A DNA stretch of 64,000 nt from Rariloculus sp965263005 (lineage in GTDB: Bacteria; Pseudomonadota; Gammaproteobacteria; Steroidobacterales; Rariloculaceae), in the NCBI RefSeq assembly GCF_965263005.1, contig NZ_OZ253579.1, positions 3,286,001-3,350,000 of the forward strand, given 5' to 3'. The notes under the pieces were generated by a model. The model had not been told where the DNA came from. It saw only the letters and a list, made by a program, of their open reading frames with translations, and ran no database searches. Positions 49,101-56,268 of this stretch are shown here, in pieces. Each line of letters starts with the position of its first letter. The first letter of the stretch is position 1. Both the position numbers and the translations under genes were made by a program.

Positions 49101-50497
49101 TCGAACGTGGGGAGACCGCCGACCGTATCGACGGTGACCGGTTCATCGAAGGTGACCGTGATCTCGACGGTCTCGGCCAGGCCGTATGTGTCTGCCGAGG
49201 CCATGGGCGTGGAGGTGATTGTGGGCCGACCTGCGATCACTGGCCCCGAGTTGACCTTGTGGGCCGCGTCGCCGTCCAGTCGCGGGAGCTGGTTGAGCAC
49301 CGCACTCTGGTCCGTTCCCTGCTTTGTGATGCTGGCCCCGGTCGGCACCGCCAGCGCACTGAGCTGAACAGACACGCCGTTGCTGTCCTGATCGGCGTCG
49401 ACGACCGTGTAGCTGAAGACGAGTTCGCTCGAGCCATCGCCGGAAACATAGGCTGCACGCCGGCTGTTCTCGCCAATCAGGAGCGCCAGGGTGGGGGCTC
49501 CGGTCACGTCGACCGCTTCGGAGAACGTGACGGCTGCCGTAATGACATTGCCCGTGGAGTAAGGACCGCTCGAGGTCAACTGAACAGCGTCGGCCGTCAC
49601 CGTCGCCGCATCGAGCTCAATGAGCCGGCCGGTTATTCGCATGGAGTGCGTGCCAGGGCCAGACTCCCAGTTATTCCCGCCATCCGTTGACGCATAGCGT
49701 AAATCCGTTGCGTCAATTATCCACCCCTCGGCCCCCTCTGAACCTACATGCAGGGTTTTCCCCAAAAGAAACCGTGAAGCGTGCGGGGCATCCGGCGCCG
49801 ACACCCGGACCGAGTAGCCTTGCGAGGGCAGCAGCACGGTATTCTCGGGCGCGGAAAACATATGGCGCGTATCGTTTTCAAATGTTGTGGGATTGGTAAG
49901 TGTCCAGAGCGCTGGTCCGGGTGGGCCTGGCCGATCCTGCTGGTGGATGGTGACCACCGGGGTGCCCCCGCTGTCGATCCTTCTCAACCAAAGACCGACT
50001 TGGGAGAGCACGTAGCCGTCGGGATTCGGCCCGGTCCTGAACCGCTGGACAGACTGGTAGTCCTCGTGTATCGACAACTCCCAGATTTTGGATAGGTCGT
50101 CGTTATAGACCAGGTCGATGTCGTCGGTCTGCTGCGCCAGGACGGCGCCCGGGACGCCGAGCGCGGCCAGCAAACCCGTCAGACAAGCCAGACGCACAAG
50201 CGTCACGGCGCCGTGCAACCGCCGCGCGGCCGTGGCGGCGGCCGCCCGCGGGCGCAGTTGGCCTATCCAGGCGGAGAATCGGGACGTCGGCGGGCGGGAC
50301 CGCTCCGAATTCGGCGGGAGCGCCTCGGACACGCCGCCGCGCGCAGCGGCGGCCCGCTCGACGCGTCCGGCGCCCGCAGTAGGGCATTCAGCGCGGATTA
50401 CGCCGCGGCAACTCACAGGAATAGCCTCGCGGGCGCGAAGCCATTGGAGTGCGTTATACCTTGTTCTGCAACCCTTCCGAATCCATATCATGCCCAT
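28106..50497 (-). CDS. giant autotransporter adhesin AT2 (up to 7,463 residues)
   Basis: Predicted surface adhesin, one of the longest bacterial frames. A signal core (LACLTGLLAALGVPGAVLA) ends near residue 122. It is followed by a ~180-residue N-terminal beta-domain, cadherin-like domains (TTNEDTPYTFKAADFNFSDA), about seven leucine-rich repeats near 896-1080 (LTGLERLFLQNNGLSTLPAG) and further cadherin-like and Ig-like domains to ~2075. Then come ~10.6 identical-looking 281-residue units (~2076-5062), five Calx-beta/Ig-type units with DERGV motifs (~5080-6200), an Fn3 domain and a region with EEDGDRNGEWTALEPIRVTI. A Calx-beta domain, the linker AWLARFGRAASDHVAQAVS and a C-terminal barrel (~7077-7463) homologous to AT1 complete it. 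The frame opens at ATG 50497, but a likely promoter (50453-50481) lies inside it. Translation therefore probably begins downstream, for example at GTG 50332. Confidence 0.85.
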   Translation of the reverse strand: MGMIWIRKGCRTRYNALQWLRAREAIPVSCRGVIRAECPTAGAGRVERAAAARGGVSEALPPNSERSRPPTSRFSAWIGQLRPRAAAATAARRLHGAVTLVRLACLTGLLAALGVPGAVLAQQTDDIDLVYNDDLSKIWELSIHEDYQSVQRFRTGPNPDGYVLSQVGLWLRRIDSGGTPVVTIHQQDRPGPPGPALWTLTNPTTFENDTRHMFSAPENTVLLPSQGYSVRVSAPDAPHASRFLLGKTLHVGSEGAEGWIIDATDLRYASTDGGNNWESGPGTHSMRITGRLIELDAATVTADAVQLTSSGPYSTGNVITAAVTFSEAVDVTGAPTLALLIGENSRRAAYVSGDGSSELVFSYTVVDADQDSNGVSVQLSALAVPTGASITKQGTDQSAVLNQLPRLDGDAAHKVNSGPVIAGRPTITSTPMASADTYGLAETVEITVTFDEPVTVDTVGGLPTFDIQLAGNDGTAMLYVRGSGTEHLVFAYVVQLGDRNTKGIIILANQLKLNSGTIRSPDGRDALLEHLPRQQSDRHKVNAQLTDAAAVLSELALSSVTLVPGFAATIFDYTASVGVDIGFTTVTATAPSGVTASIVPADADANTQGHQVMLDLGVTTITVTASKTGVPDFRYTVKVTRARANNTRPTASNSSATTNEDTPYTFKAADFNFSDADVGDELHSVVVVNLPGAGRLTLDGVAVIAREVVSEAQIGLLVFTPAADEFNESTTGTYYTRFEFRVSDGQDNSQNKYWFELHVDEVNDAPTGLPRIVGNARVGAELTANITHIEDADGLNNVSFIYQWIRVDGGTETTIADATAATYTLTDADEGMTIKVSVSFEDNNGHDATVTSDAWPANGTIGPVSEVCARTGAVRDAIVDAIPGVSNCDDVTSGQLAAITGTLLLNNKNITELAAGDFAGLTGVQILYLYSNDLTALPAEVFAGLTGLERLFLQNNGLSTLPAGVFAPLTKLDSLNLDSNELMTLPADLFSGLTNLVYLYLNNNGSHLRSLPAGLFDDLAALRYLHLHANRLPALPAELFDDLTALENLNLNGNRLRVQDLPDGIFERLTALTSLDLGAQKRGQQPIAPTAIAGPDNGRVSSAGGEVELDGSDSGGAWGTNVTYGWELTTAPTGVTVAFDDAAADSPRVTIPALPVDSVLTFTLTVSPRPSGAIGVEAGTDTATVTVITGPVTNIAPLASDSSVTTDEDTAYSFAASDFSFTDEDHGDELASVTVVTLPAVGALELDGVPVVVDQVVMAADISKLVFTPALNANGDAYASFTFKVNDGTVDSVDAFRMTVNVTPVNDPATGLPTIDGTVQAGEMLTAVTTGIADVDGLSGAIFSYRWIYVDISDVETDVGADSDTYRAVAANVGGKVKVEVSFTDDGLTTEELTSAAVGPVAPALDTTAPRVTSIERQDPTASLTNADTLTWRVTFSEDVANVDAMDFGVSGTTALLAVDAAPGSSSEYDVIASGGDLGSLNDTVTLSFASGQDIIDSATNVLSDTAPTETNDDYYVLDNTAPTVTITGVPATSSGPFTATFTFLEGVIGFAVDDIEVNNGAASGFTTTSDSIYMALITPASKGTVTVGVVEGAAQDPAGNGNTAATQVTSDYNTAPTGAPGTVTTNRDTDYTFDAADFGFSDADPGDTLDSVKITSLPASGKGALKLGGVEIAAANLPQTVDMNQLDAGSLTYSPPAGEIGDAFAVFQFKVNDGADDSASPDTMTIDVNGPPTLVSAGVPATGDRIVLTFSEDLARGISGPRTSQFTVTVAGNSSNFFLSSSADNEVILVVRSGVNPGESVVVTYTSPTTDASQAIQDLSGFDAASFTTGSDDVPEVQNNSANHRPTSSSSKVTTPRDTDYTFKVTDFNFMDDDAGDVLEKVKITSRPLPNRGEGTLMLDSTAIAQSRLPLTVSVAKLTDGDLTYSPPAGEGGADFATFRFKVNDGAVDSVSADTMTIDVGQNTALQVVSIERWDPSSSPTNSDTLTWRVTFSKDVANVDAADFGVTGTTALAASAVANVADAWDIIASGGDLASLNNTVTLSFAAGQNIQDTAGNVLSDTAPTGTNDDYYVVDNTAPTGTTYTAPDSAQVGDPIELMSPSVVAADIKGYEAAGLPPGLSIDATTGVISGTPETADINPASVTVTVSDTAGNTDTVNIEFPAVAKGTQTLTGFAYSPASVQFGDDAPTLTGPSGAQTTLSYSVSADSVNVCGVAATTGVLTLNGVGACAVTVTAAGTDNYNEASVTVTVTVQSTGNLVLNVGVIASDDTINIAEKAAGFDITGDTGTEAGVDVTVQIGTGTLTDTSADDAGTATWSVSVPGGAAYIAGTSVAVTVSASKSGFTAPPDEQRTVPVDLTAPTGTTYTAPDSAQVGDPIELMSPSVVAADIKGYEAAGLPLGLVIAATTGVISGTPETADINPASVTVTVSDTAGNTDTVNIEFPAVAKGTQTLTGFAYSPASVQFGDDAPTLTGPSGAQTTLSYSVSADSVNVCGVAATTGVLTLNGVGACAVTVTAAGTDNYNEASVTVTVTVQAAGVLVLNLAAIATDNTINIAEKAAGFDITGDTGTEAGVDVRVQIGTETLTDTSADDAGTATWSVSVPGGAAYIAGTSVAVTVSASKSGFTAPPDEQRTVPVDLTAPTGTTYTAPDSAQVGDPIELMSPSVVAADIKGYEAAGLPPGLSIDAGNGAISGTPETADINTASVTVTVSDTAGNTDTVNIEFPAVAKGAQTLTGFAYSPASVQFGDDAPTLTGPSGAQTTLSYSVSADSVNVCGVAATTGVLTLNGVGACAVTVTAEGTDNYNEASVTVTVTVQAAGVLVLNLAAIATDNTINIAEKAAGFDITGDTGTEAGVDVRVQIGTETLTDTSADDAGTATWSVSVLPDASYITGTSVAVTVSASKSGFTAPPDEQRTVPVDLTAPTGTTYTAPDSAQVGDPIELMSPSVVAADIKGYEAAGLPLGLVIAATTGVISGTPETADINTASVTVTVTDTADNTATVNIEFPAVDKGTQTLTGFAYNPASVQFGDDAPTLTGPSGAQTTLSYSVSADSVNVCGVAATTGVLTLNGVGACAVTVTAAGTDNYNEASVTVTVTVQAAGVLVLNLAAIATDNTINIAEKAAGFDITGDTGTEAGVDVRVQIGTETLTDTSADDAGTATWSVSVLPDASYITGTSVAVTVSASKSGFTAPPDEQRTVPVDLTAPTGTTYTAPDSAQVGDPIELMSPSVVAADIKGYEAAGLPPGLVIAATTGVISGTPETADINTASVTVTVTDTADNTATVDIEFPAVAKGAQTLTGFAYNPASVQFGDDAPTLTGPSGAQTTLSYSVSADSVNVCGVAATTGVLTLNGVGACAVTVTAEGTDNYNEASVTVTVTVQAAGVLVLNLAAIATDNTINIAEKTAGFDITGDTGTEAGVDVRVQIGTETLTDTSADDAGTATWSVSVLPDASYITGTSVAVTVSAAKSGFTAPPDEQRTVPVDLTAPTGTTYTAPDSAQVGDPIELMSPSVVAADIKGYEAAGLPPGLSIDATTGVISGTPETADINTASVTVTVSDTAGNTDTVNIEFPAVAKGTQTLTGFAYSPASVQFGDDAPTLTGPSGAQTTLSYSVSADSVNVCGVAATTGVLTLNGVGACAVTVTAAGTDNYNEASVTVTVTVQSTGNLVLNVGVIASDDTINIAEKAAGFDITGDTGTEAGVDVTVQIGTGTLTDTSADDAGTATWSVSVPGGAAYIAGTSVAVTVSASKSGFTAPPDEQRTVPVDLTAPTGTTYTAPDSAQVGDPIELMSPSVVAADIKGYEAAGLPPGLSIDATTGVISGTPETADINPASVTVTVSDTAGNTDTVNIEFPAVAKGTQTLTGFAYSPASVQFGDDAPTLTGPSGAQTTLSYSVSADSVNVCGVAATTGVLTLNGVGACAVTVTAAGTDNYNEASVTVTVTVQSTGNLVLNVGVIATDNTINIAEKAAGFDITGDTGTEAGVDVTVQIGTGTLTDTSADDAGTATWSVSVPGGAAYIAGTSVAVTVSASKSGFTAPPDEQRTVPVDLTAPTGTTYTAPDSAQVGDPIELMSPSVVAADIKGYEAAGLPPGLVIAATTGVISGTPETADINPASVTVTVSDTAGNTDTVNIEFPAVAKGTQTLTGFAYSPASVQFGDDAPTLTGPSGAQTTLSYSVSADSVNVCGVAATTGVLTLNGVGACAVTVTAAGTDNYNEASVTVTVTVQSTGNLVLNVGVIATDNTINIAEKAAGFDITGDTGTEAGVDVTVQIGTGTLTDTSADDAGTATWSVSVLPDASYITGTSVAVTVSASKSGFTAPPDEQRTVPVDLTAPTGTTYTAPDSAQVGDPIELMSPSVVAADIKGYEAAGLPPGLSIDATTGVISGTPETADINPASVTVTVSDTAGNTDTVNIEFPAVAKGTQTLTGFAYSPASVQFGDDAPTLTGPSGAQTTLSYSVSADSVNVCGVAATTGVLTLNGVGACAVTVTAAGTDNYNEASVTVTVTVQSTGNLVLNVGVIASDDTINIAEKAAGFDITGDTGTEAGVDVTVQIGTGTLTDTSADDAGTATWSVSVPGGAAYIAGTSVAVTVSASKSGFTAPPDEQRTVPVDLTAPTGTTYTAPDSAQVGDPIELMSPSVVAADIKGYEAAGLPLGLVIAATTGVISGTPETADINPASVTVTVSDTAGNTDTVNIEFPAVAKGTQTLTGFAYSPASVQFGDDAPTLTGPSGAQTTLSYSVSADSVNVCGVAATTGVLTLNGVGACAVTVTAAGTDNYNEASVTVTVTVQSTGNLVLNVGVIATDNTINIAEKAAGFDITGDTGTEAGVDVRVQIGTETLTDTSADDAGTATWSVSVLPDASYITGTSVAVTVSASKSGFTAPPDEQRTVPVDLTAPTGTTYTAPDSAQVGDPIELMSPSVVAADIKGYEAAGLPPGLSIDATTGVISGTPETADINTASVTVTVSDTAGNTDTVNIEFPAVAKGTQTLTGFAYSPASVQFGDDAPTLTGPSGAQTTLSYSVSADSVNVCGVAATTGVLTLNGVGACAVTVTAAGTDNYNEASVTVTVTVQDADGRSASTAVTLTVDPATVKEGSGGTTLRVTGSLNGAARTSETTVTLSVGASEDSAVAGTDYAAVGDLTLIIATGQTSGTETFTLTPANDGVVEGDETLTVSGTAADGDLTVTGTGVTIVDANERGVTISPAELTVSEGDSAEYTVVLTSKPTGTVRVTISGTTGTDLRRSRTVLSFRTSNWNEPQTVTVTARQDEDAEDDTVTISHAVSGADYEANGVTADAVSVTIDDDDRVSTGVDLSVSHTSFDEDASFTGVVVTGTLNGIARAEPTTLTLSVGASEDAATEGTDYVAVDDLGLTIPAGQASATAIFVFKPTDDLIDEPAEAVSITGATGIADFEVTGTTLVIKDNDERGVTVSPTDLALTEGGSATYTVVLDTEPTETVTVTPSVSGRADVIVSAALTFTATDWGEAQTVTVTAAQDANAGNDKATIGHAVAGGDYGANSATADDVSVTVDDDETAVLLTVNPTAVDEGGSGTGVTVTGTLDGVTRNEPTTVTVSVGASDDAAIAGTDYVAVDDLSLTIPSGEASGTASFTFTPLEDRIDERVEAVSITGTTEAAGFAVTGTTLSIEDNDERGVRIGPSALTVPEGGNDTYTVVLTSEPTGDVTVTPSVNGSPGVTVSVALTFTPSNWDEAQTVTVAAAQDADAANDKATVGHAVSGADYGTNIVTADDVSVTVEDDETAVTLTVNPAAVDEDDGDATVTVTGTLDGVTRDEPTTLTVIVGAADDAAIGDTDYVAVDNLSLTIPSGEASGTATFTLTTMDDLIDEPDEAVSITGTSQDAGFEVIGTAVSITDNDERGVQIDPTALTVPEGGDETYTVVLTSEPIGDVTVTPSVNGDADVTVSSALRFTATDWDQAQTVTVSAAQDADAANDTATIEHTVSGADYGANGVTANDVPVTVEDVETVVTLTANPAAVKEGAGAAIVTVTGRLDGEPRAEPTTLTVSVGGTGDAATGGTDYAAVNDLSLTIPSGQASGTATFTLTPLEDLIDEPDEAVSITGSAEVAGFDVTGTTLVIADNDERGVTVSPAELVVAEGASATYTVVLDTEPTESVTVTPSVSGSPDLTFEPSSLTFTASDWDTAQTVTISATEDDDAYHDSSLVLHAAAGADYNSLIGGEVAVTIADNEVASEDTLPAQVTNLTATGTATHVDLSWDAVEETVLGYRMEASYDGGADWAEVEDNTERTESAYRHNVGLRFSETRLYRVSAVGENGAGLPSVFQHAGATATTGGLTATVVSPENTTDPMLDGVAEPMSENATDSMLESIADRVRAIDLCWVPQGVVASELSDVAMSMIPDYSSGATDLGDIPWQSIGSGSSEVDCEGGVGVRVTSITDNQRYAFRMRASHAGVWLVSNDAQAVLADASKPLRTVVTAGASGLSGDTPVPELLCGNYDDPATREEDEGSFFLSIGFTTAGEEFVRYEPVNGFDPASDLTLVNATAELVYRRYDTQLGYRVRITPTVWGEPVAVSVPADVVTHAETSVGNQASGEFRLETTDAEDCDSSTAEPVRRSQVTAVGIEEDGDRNGEWTALEPIRVTIRFDEALRVDTTEGVPGVALTLGAAATTEQSPDEEAATEVTASFSHVAHEDMLVFEHLVTEDESPIGDITLPADSLSLNGGRIDSFSGPAVDLAHPEATVVGGQIVQPDLTAGWSTVPGAHKGSENPFEMQLRFSEDVDFIEVIGEQNLIEHAFTVSGGAVESIGPSRDRQGEYVAYEWTLRVVPDSDEPVTISPVVGLECDEPGAVCTIDDRPLSEATAVTVHRIEQLLSVAEAEVGEGPGAVLVFEVTLTRAAAQTVTVDYETADGTATAGEDYEAVSGTLSIEAGEAVASVQVSILDDSHDEGEETLTLILSNASNARIANGEALGVIVNSDPIPGAWLARFGRAASDHVAQAVSRRLQREPSEEHLRVGGVRLDRLFTSFADPDAGRAAGAHIALEPRTSGDRQSRGSWAATGSGNEYAHATGSGLGTGSYSSMPTGVSGVQGLAGDMTARNGRGSRASNTLPSLRDALMGSSFFHTFGGDEDTYSSALTAWGETATTRFSGSEGALSLDGEVSTAMLGLDKRYGRWLVGSTLSYSEGEGGYRRTDALGGSVHSTLRSLNPYAHFELNDTTSLWGVIGYGEGRLQLTPQGAQFAIETDLSNRMAAFGGRGVLSVRTGGAGRFELALRSDALLTSTDSEAVQGLAGAQSATSRVRLLLEGSGSLSVWGGTLRPTVEAGLRYDGGDAETGAGFEIGGGLAYAGRRWVAQVNARGLVAHEDTAYEEWGFSGSVQYQPGKDGRGLSMNLGSAWGATHSGVQSLWTAQDASGLARGAAMNAAQRFQAELGYGLAGRGKAEALWVPFLGAESADGGAQSLRMGVKLTSGPNVEMGLEFGRRDSERGVSEYAMQLKGAVRF
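31900..35260 (-). repeat. five degenerate ~675-bp units encoding Calx-beta/Ig-like pairs in AT2
   Basis: A DERGV-type motif recurs with its DNA signature (GCGCTCGTCGTTGTC or a variant) near 32232, 32908, 33577, 34250 and 34940, a spacing of 669-690 bases. Each unit contains a YTVVL strand, DWxxAQTVTV and a following segment with LTIPSGEASGTATFT. Acidic loops (DDDE, DNDE) suggest calcium binding. The units have diverged far more than the 843-bp repeats next to them. Confidence 0.7.
35311..44272 (-). repeat. tandem array of ~10.6 near-identical 843-bp repeats in AT2
   Basis: The period is exactly 843 bases (281 codons): the sequence GTGCCCTTGGCCACCGCCGG or a close variant recurs near 35566, 36409, 37252, 38095, 38938, 39781, 40624, 41467, 42310, 43153 and 43996. 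Each unit encodes three beta-sandwich domains: a putative Ig (He_PIG-like: TGVISGTPETADIN), a second Ig-like domain with two cysteines (VNVCGVAATTG and GVGACAVTVTA), and a third starting LNVGVIASDDTINIAEKAAG. The unit at the low-coordinate end stops after the second domain. Most differences are confined to a few variable blocks. Confidence 0.9.
47250..47815 (-). repeat. leucine-rich repeat block in AT2
   Basis: About seven units of ~24 residues follow the pattern LPAxxFxxLTxLxxLxLxxN (for example LPAEVFAGLTGLERLFLQNN). This is the typical LRR consensus with a phenylalanine spine. A Cys pair in a short cap (CARTGAVRDAIVDAIPGVSN then C) precedes it. LRRs are protein-binding surfaces, so this may be the recognition head of the adhesin. 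Confidence 0.8.
50453..50481 (-). promoter_or_regulatory. candidate promoter of AT2
   Basis: On the minus strand TTCGGA (50481-50476) and TATAAC (50458-50453) are separated by 17 bases. The -10 box matches five of six consensus positions; the -35 box is weaker. It overlaps the first codons of the maximal AT2 frame, which argues against translation from ATG 50497. Confidence 0.4.
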
Positions 50498-50560
50498 ACA
50501 GCGGCGGAGCTATCGACAGCTTGTCCCAGTCGCCGAAAATCGTACCGATCAGAGGAGGCT

Positions 50561-50630
50561 GTAGTGGGTATTAAATCCTGCAGCCTGTTTTCGTAGAAAC
50601 CGTGACTACATGGAACGGCCGGCGGAACCC
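50561..50630. repeat. dispersed repeat, degenerate partial copy C
   Basis: GTAGTGG, then GCAGCCTGTTTTCG, AGAAACCGTGACTACA and CCGGCGGAA align with the right half of copies A and B. It lies in the 197-base gap between the LuxR gene and AT2, the position expected for an upstream region shared by the adhesin genes. Confidence 0.45.
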
Positions 50631-50694
50631 CGAGAACGCGGCCCGGGCCGACGCTCGGCGACGGGCTCGCAAGCCCCGAACTTGCGGCGCCGCT

Positions 50695-53424
50695 TCAGGC
50701 ATCGTCCGCGAGCAAGCCCAATTCCCGGGCACGGCGCACCGCCTCGGCCCGCCTGGCCACACCGAGCTTGGCGAAGACCTTTCGCAGGTGATAGCGCACA
50801 CCGTCCACCGTCAGTCCGAGCTCCGCGGCGATCTGCTTGTCCCGCTGGCTCTCCGAGCGCCGGAGCACGTCCTTTTCGCGTTGGCTCAGCACCGGCTCCG
50901 GGCCGTCGTCCAGTCGGCGCATCGCCGTCAGGAGCGACCGTGCGTCCTTGCGGCGAGGCGAATCGCGATGCCGATGGAGAAACCGTTGCACCACCGCCGC
51001 GCACGTCGCCCGCTCCCGCACCAGCGGCCAGGCGTAGGGAGATTCGGCAAACAACCGGAGAAATTGTTCCAGATGCGCCACGGCCGCCCCCGGCTCGCCG
51101 CCACGCTGCTCCAGCACCACCGACAGCGCCAGGCCCCGCATCCGGGTTCTTGTCAGGCCCCGCTCGGCGGTCACCGCGCTCAATTCGCGCGCCAGCCCGC
51201 GGGCTTCCCCGAACCGCTCCATTGCAATCAGCCAGCGCAGGCGCGCGCACGAGACCGCCTCCATTTCCCGCCACGTCTGCCCGGCCAGATCCACGCAGCC
51301 CTCGGAATCCTCCGGCAACTTGTCCCGCCGCCAGGCGCGCCCGGCGTCTTCGAGCCTTCCGGCGATCACGAGCACGGAAGTGCGCAATGCCGCCAGGTAC
51401 CTTACAAGCGAAGTCAATCCGCCCGCGCGCACGAATGCCATCTGTTCATCCGCCACCGCCAGCGCCTGCTCGACTTGCCCGGCCCGAAGTCGCAGGTCGA
51501 TCGAGACGCCGCTGCCCATGGCAAAAAACGAGAAGGGCGCACCGTAGTTCATCAACACCCCTGGAACACCGCACGGTTCCGCGCCACTGGAAACCCGGTT
51601 GCACTCCAGCGCCAGTTCCTTCAATGCCAGGTCGCAGCCCGCCGCCGGTACCGGATCGAGAACGACACTCTTTCTGGCGATCCGCCGGGCCCTTCGGTAG
51701 TGCGATTCGGCCTCCTGCGCGCGCCCTTGCGCCAGGTCGACCTGGCCATGCAGCAGTTCACCGTGCAAAGCGATGTACTGGCTGCCGGCGAGGAACTCCC
51801 GTGCCGTTGCCAGTCGCTCGAGAGCGGCATCGAATTCCCCCTTCAAGTGATGCAAGGCGCACCGCGCGTACTCCAAATGACCGCGAGTCAGCGGATCCAT
51901 CCGCGCTGACCGGGCCAGCCGATCGATATCGGCGGACAGGGTTCGCATCAGTTTAGAGGCGCCCAGTTCTCCCCCGTACAGGGCCAACCCGCCGCGAACG
52001 ATGCACTCGTCCACCAGATACTCGAAGTCCGGGTCGTCTTCATCCCTGTGCCGCGGCGGGTGGGTCGTGGACACGTCATGGTAGAGCTTGCGGGCCTCAT
52101 CCAGGCTTCCCGACAGCGCCAGGACTATGCAGCGCACCAGCGCCAGCCGCGGCCGGGCCGCGACGACTTCCTCGCTCAACATCCGGTCCGCGGCCCGCAA
52201 CTGCACCGCCCCCTGGCGGGTCCACAGGCGCACGCCCCCCGCTCGCTCGAGGATATCGCCGGCCAGTAGCGGCTCGCCGCCCTCGAGGGCATGGCGCATG
52301 GCCGGCGCCGTTTCGCCGCGACGCGCCAGCGCCTCGGCAAGTCGGCAATGGATCGCACGGAACCGCTCCGGGTTCTCCCGGAACCGCTGCCTGGCGCAAT
52401 ACTCCCGCACCAGCGGATGCAGCCGCCAGTTCCGGGTGGCGCCGCCGCTCACCGGCTCCAGCAACCCGGCCAGCACACCCATCGACTCCAGCCGGTGCAT
52501 CGAGTCGCCTCTTTGCAGGACCTCGTCCAGCAAGGCCGCGTCGATCCAGTCGAACAACCCCAGATCCAGAAGGAAGTCCCGGTCGTCCCGCCCGAGATCC
52601 ACGAAAAGACGCGTCTCGATCCAGTTCCTGACGAAATCCTTGACGATGCCGGCGCCCGCTTCGGGGCCGCGCTCGATCCTGTTGCGGGAAATGCGCAGTG
52701 CGAGCGGCCAACCGGCCGAACGGTCGATCTCCTCGGCCAGTTCGCTGCGCGACAGCATCAGATCGAAAAACCGGGCCACATCGGCTCCGGAGAACCGCAA
52801 GTCTTCCGACGCAAGAACCTCCGCGCGGCCTTCCAGCACGGCGCCCGACACGTTCAGCCCGTCCGGTATCTGCCGGCACGCGACCGCCAGGTGCAGGTTG
52901 GACGGCCCGCGTTGCAGCAGGTACTCCAGCAACGCCACCGAGGCGGGGTTCTCCAGCCGCTCCAACTCGTCGAAGGCGATCACGAACGGCCCGGCAAACG
53001 ACTGGATCTTGCACACGACCAAACCAACCCGGCTCCCCGGTCCGCCGCCCGCCTCCTCAAGGTCGGACAGGTCGAGCAGATTCAATCCGGCGCTGTGGCA
53101 GGCGAAGGCGATGTAGGTGTCCAGCGCCTCCGGCTCGTCCTGCTCGTCCACCGAAACCCAGGCGGCGGGCACGCCTTTGTTGCGCAGACTGCGGCAGCAT
53201 TCCGCCAGCAGCGTCGTCTTGCCGAATCCGCCGGACGCCTTCAGTACCGTCAGCCGGCGCTGCGTGGGCATGGACCGGTCCATCAGTTCGGCGCGGTGGA
53301 CATACCCCGCCACGCGGTCGGGCAGCGTGATTCTCTGGCGCAGCAACCAGGGCGGCGCCTGCAAGGCTGCGGTTTTCCCGCCGGTTTCGCCGGGCGATTC
53401 GATAGCTCGATCGTCGCTTGTCAT
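50695..53424 (-). CDS. MalT-like LuxR-family transcriptional regulator (STAND ATPase)
   Basis: This large one-component regulator has about 909 residues. N-terminal residues ~50-330 form a STAND/AAA-like NTPase with Walker A ASGGFGKTTLLAECCRSLR and a Walker B-like FVIAFDELERL. A MalT-type winged-helix/helical region ends with HPLVREYCARQRFRENPERF, followed by ~400 residues of TPR-like helices that sense ligand or partner. The C-terminus is a LuxR helix-turn-helix (LSQREKDVLRRSESQRDKQI, then AAELGLTVDGVRYHLRKVFA). Ligand binding normally drives ATP-dependent oligomerisation and promoter activation. ATG 53424 has a GGA four bases away; GTG 53433 is an alternative. It reads toward AT2 across 197 bases, so AT2 regulation is a reasonable guess. 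A piece of a second copy lies at 26625-26710. Confidence 0.85.
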   Translation of the reverse strand: MTSDDRAIESPGETGGKTAALQAPPWLLRQRITLPDRVAGYVHRAELMDRSMPTQRRLTVLKASGGFGKTTLLAECCRSLRNKGVPAAWVSVDEQDEPEALDTYIAFACHSAGLNLLDLSDLEEAGGGPGSRVGLVVCKIQSFAGPFVIAFDELERLENPASVALLEYLLQRGPSNLHLAVACRQIPDGLNVSGAVLEGRAEVLASEDLRFSGADVARFFDLMLSRSELAEEIDRSAGWPLALRISRNRIERGPEAGAGIVKDFVRNWIETRLFVDLGRDDRDFLLDLGLFDWIDAALLDEVLQRGDSMHRLESMGVLAGLLEPVSGGATRNWRLHPLVREYCARQRFRENPERFRAIHCRLAEALARRGETAPAMRHALEGGEPLLAGDILERAGGVRLWTRQGAVQLRAADRMLSEEVVAARPRLALVRCIVLALSGSLDEARKLYHDVSTTHPPRHRDEDDPDFEYLVDECIVRGGLALYGGELGASKLMRTLSADIDRLARSARMDPLTRGHLEYARCALHHLKGEFDAALERLATAREFLAGSQYIALHGELLHGQVDLAQGRAQEAESHYRRARRIARKSVVLDPVPAAGCDLALKELALECNRVSSGAEPCGVPGVLMNYGAPFSFFAMGSGVSIDLRLRAGQVEQALAVADEQMAFVRAGGLTSLVRYLAALRTSVLVIAGRLEDAGRAWRRDKLPEDSEGCVDLAGQTWREMEAVSCARLRWLIAMERFGEARGLARELSAVTAERGLTRTRMRGLALSVVLEQRGGEPGAAVAHLEQFLRLFAESPYAWPLVRERATCAAVVQRFLHRHRDSPRRKDARSLLTAMRRLDDGPEPVLSQREKDVLRRSESQRDKQIAAELGLTVDGVRYHLRKVFAKLGVARRAEAVRRARELGLLADDA

Positions 53425-53535
53425 CTTTTCCACTTCCGACTCAGCCCGGGCAAACCGGAGCTCGACCCGGCCGGCATGCGCGCGTTCTTCCGCATCATCG
53501 ACGTCGAGGTGAACTCCGCGACGGCCTCGCCTTCC

Positions 53536-56106
<2,571 letters not shown>

Positions 56107-56247
56107 GATCCTTGCTCCCGAAGTCGCACGACCGCTTATCGGATAACGCCGCCGGGGTGGATGTCCGCACCCCACCGTTCCGTGCATCGCCGCGTTCCAA
56201 GGCTGCACGCGTTGGAGACGCTCCCAAATTCTGTACTGTACGCTCGT

Positions 56248-56268
56248 GTAATGTATGCTATACGTTAC
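56248..56268. promoter_or_regulatory. palindrome in the divergent receptor promoter region
   Basis: GTAATGTATG and TATACGTTAC flank a central C and are complementary at eight of ten positions. The site lies in the AT-rich middle of the 276-base gap between the two divergently transcribed TonB-dependent receptor genes, so it is a plausible shared operator. No known consensus such as a Fur box is recognised. Confidence 0.35.
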
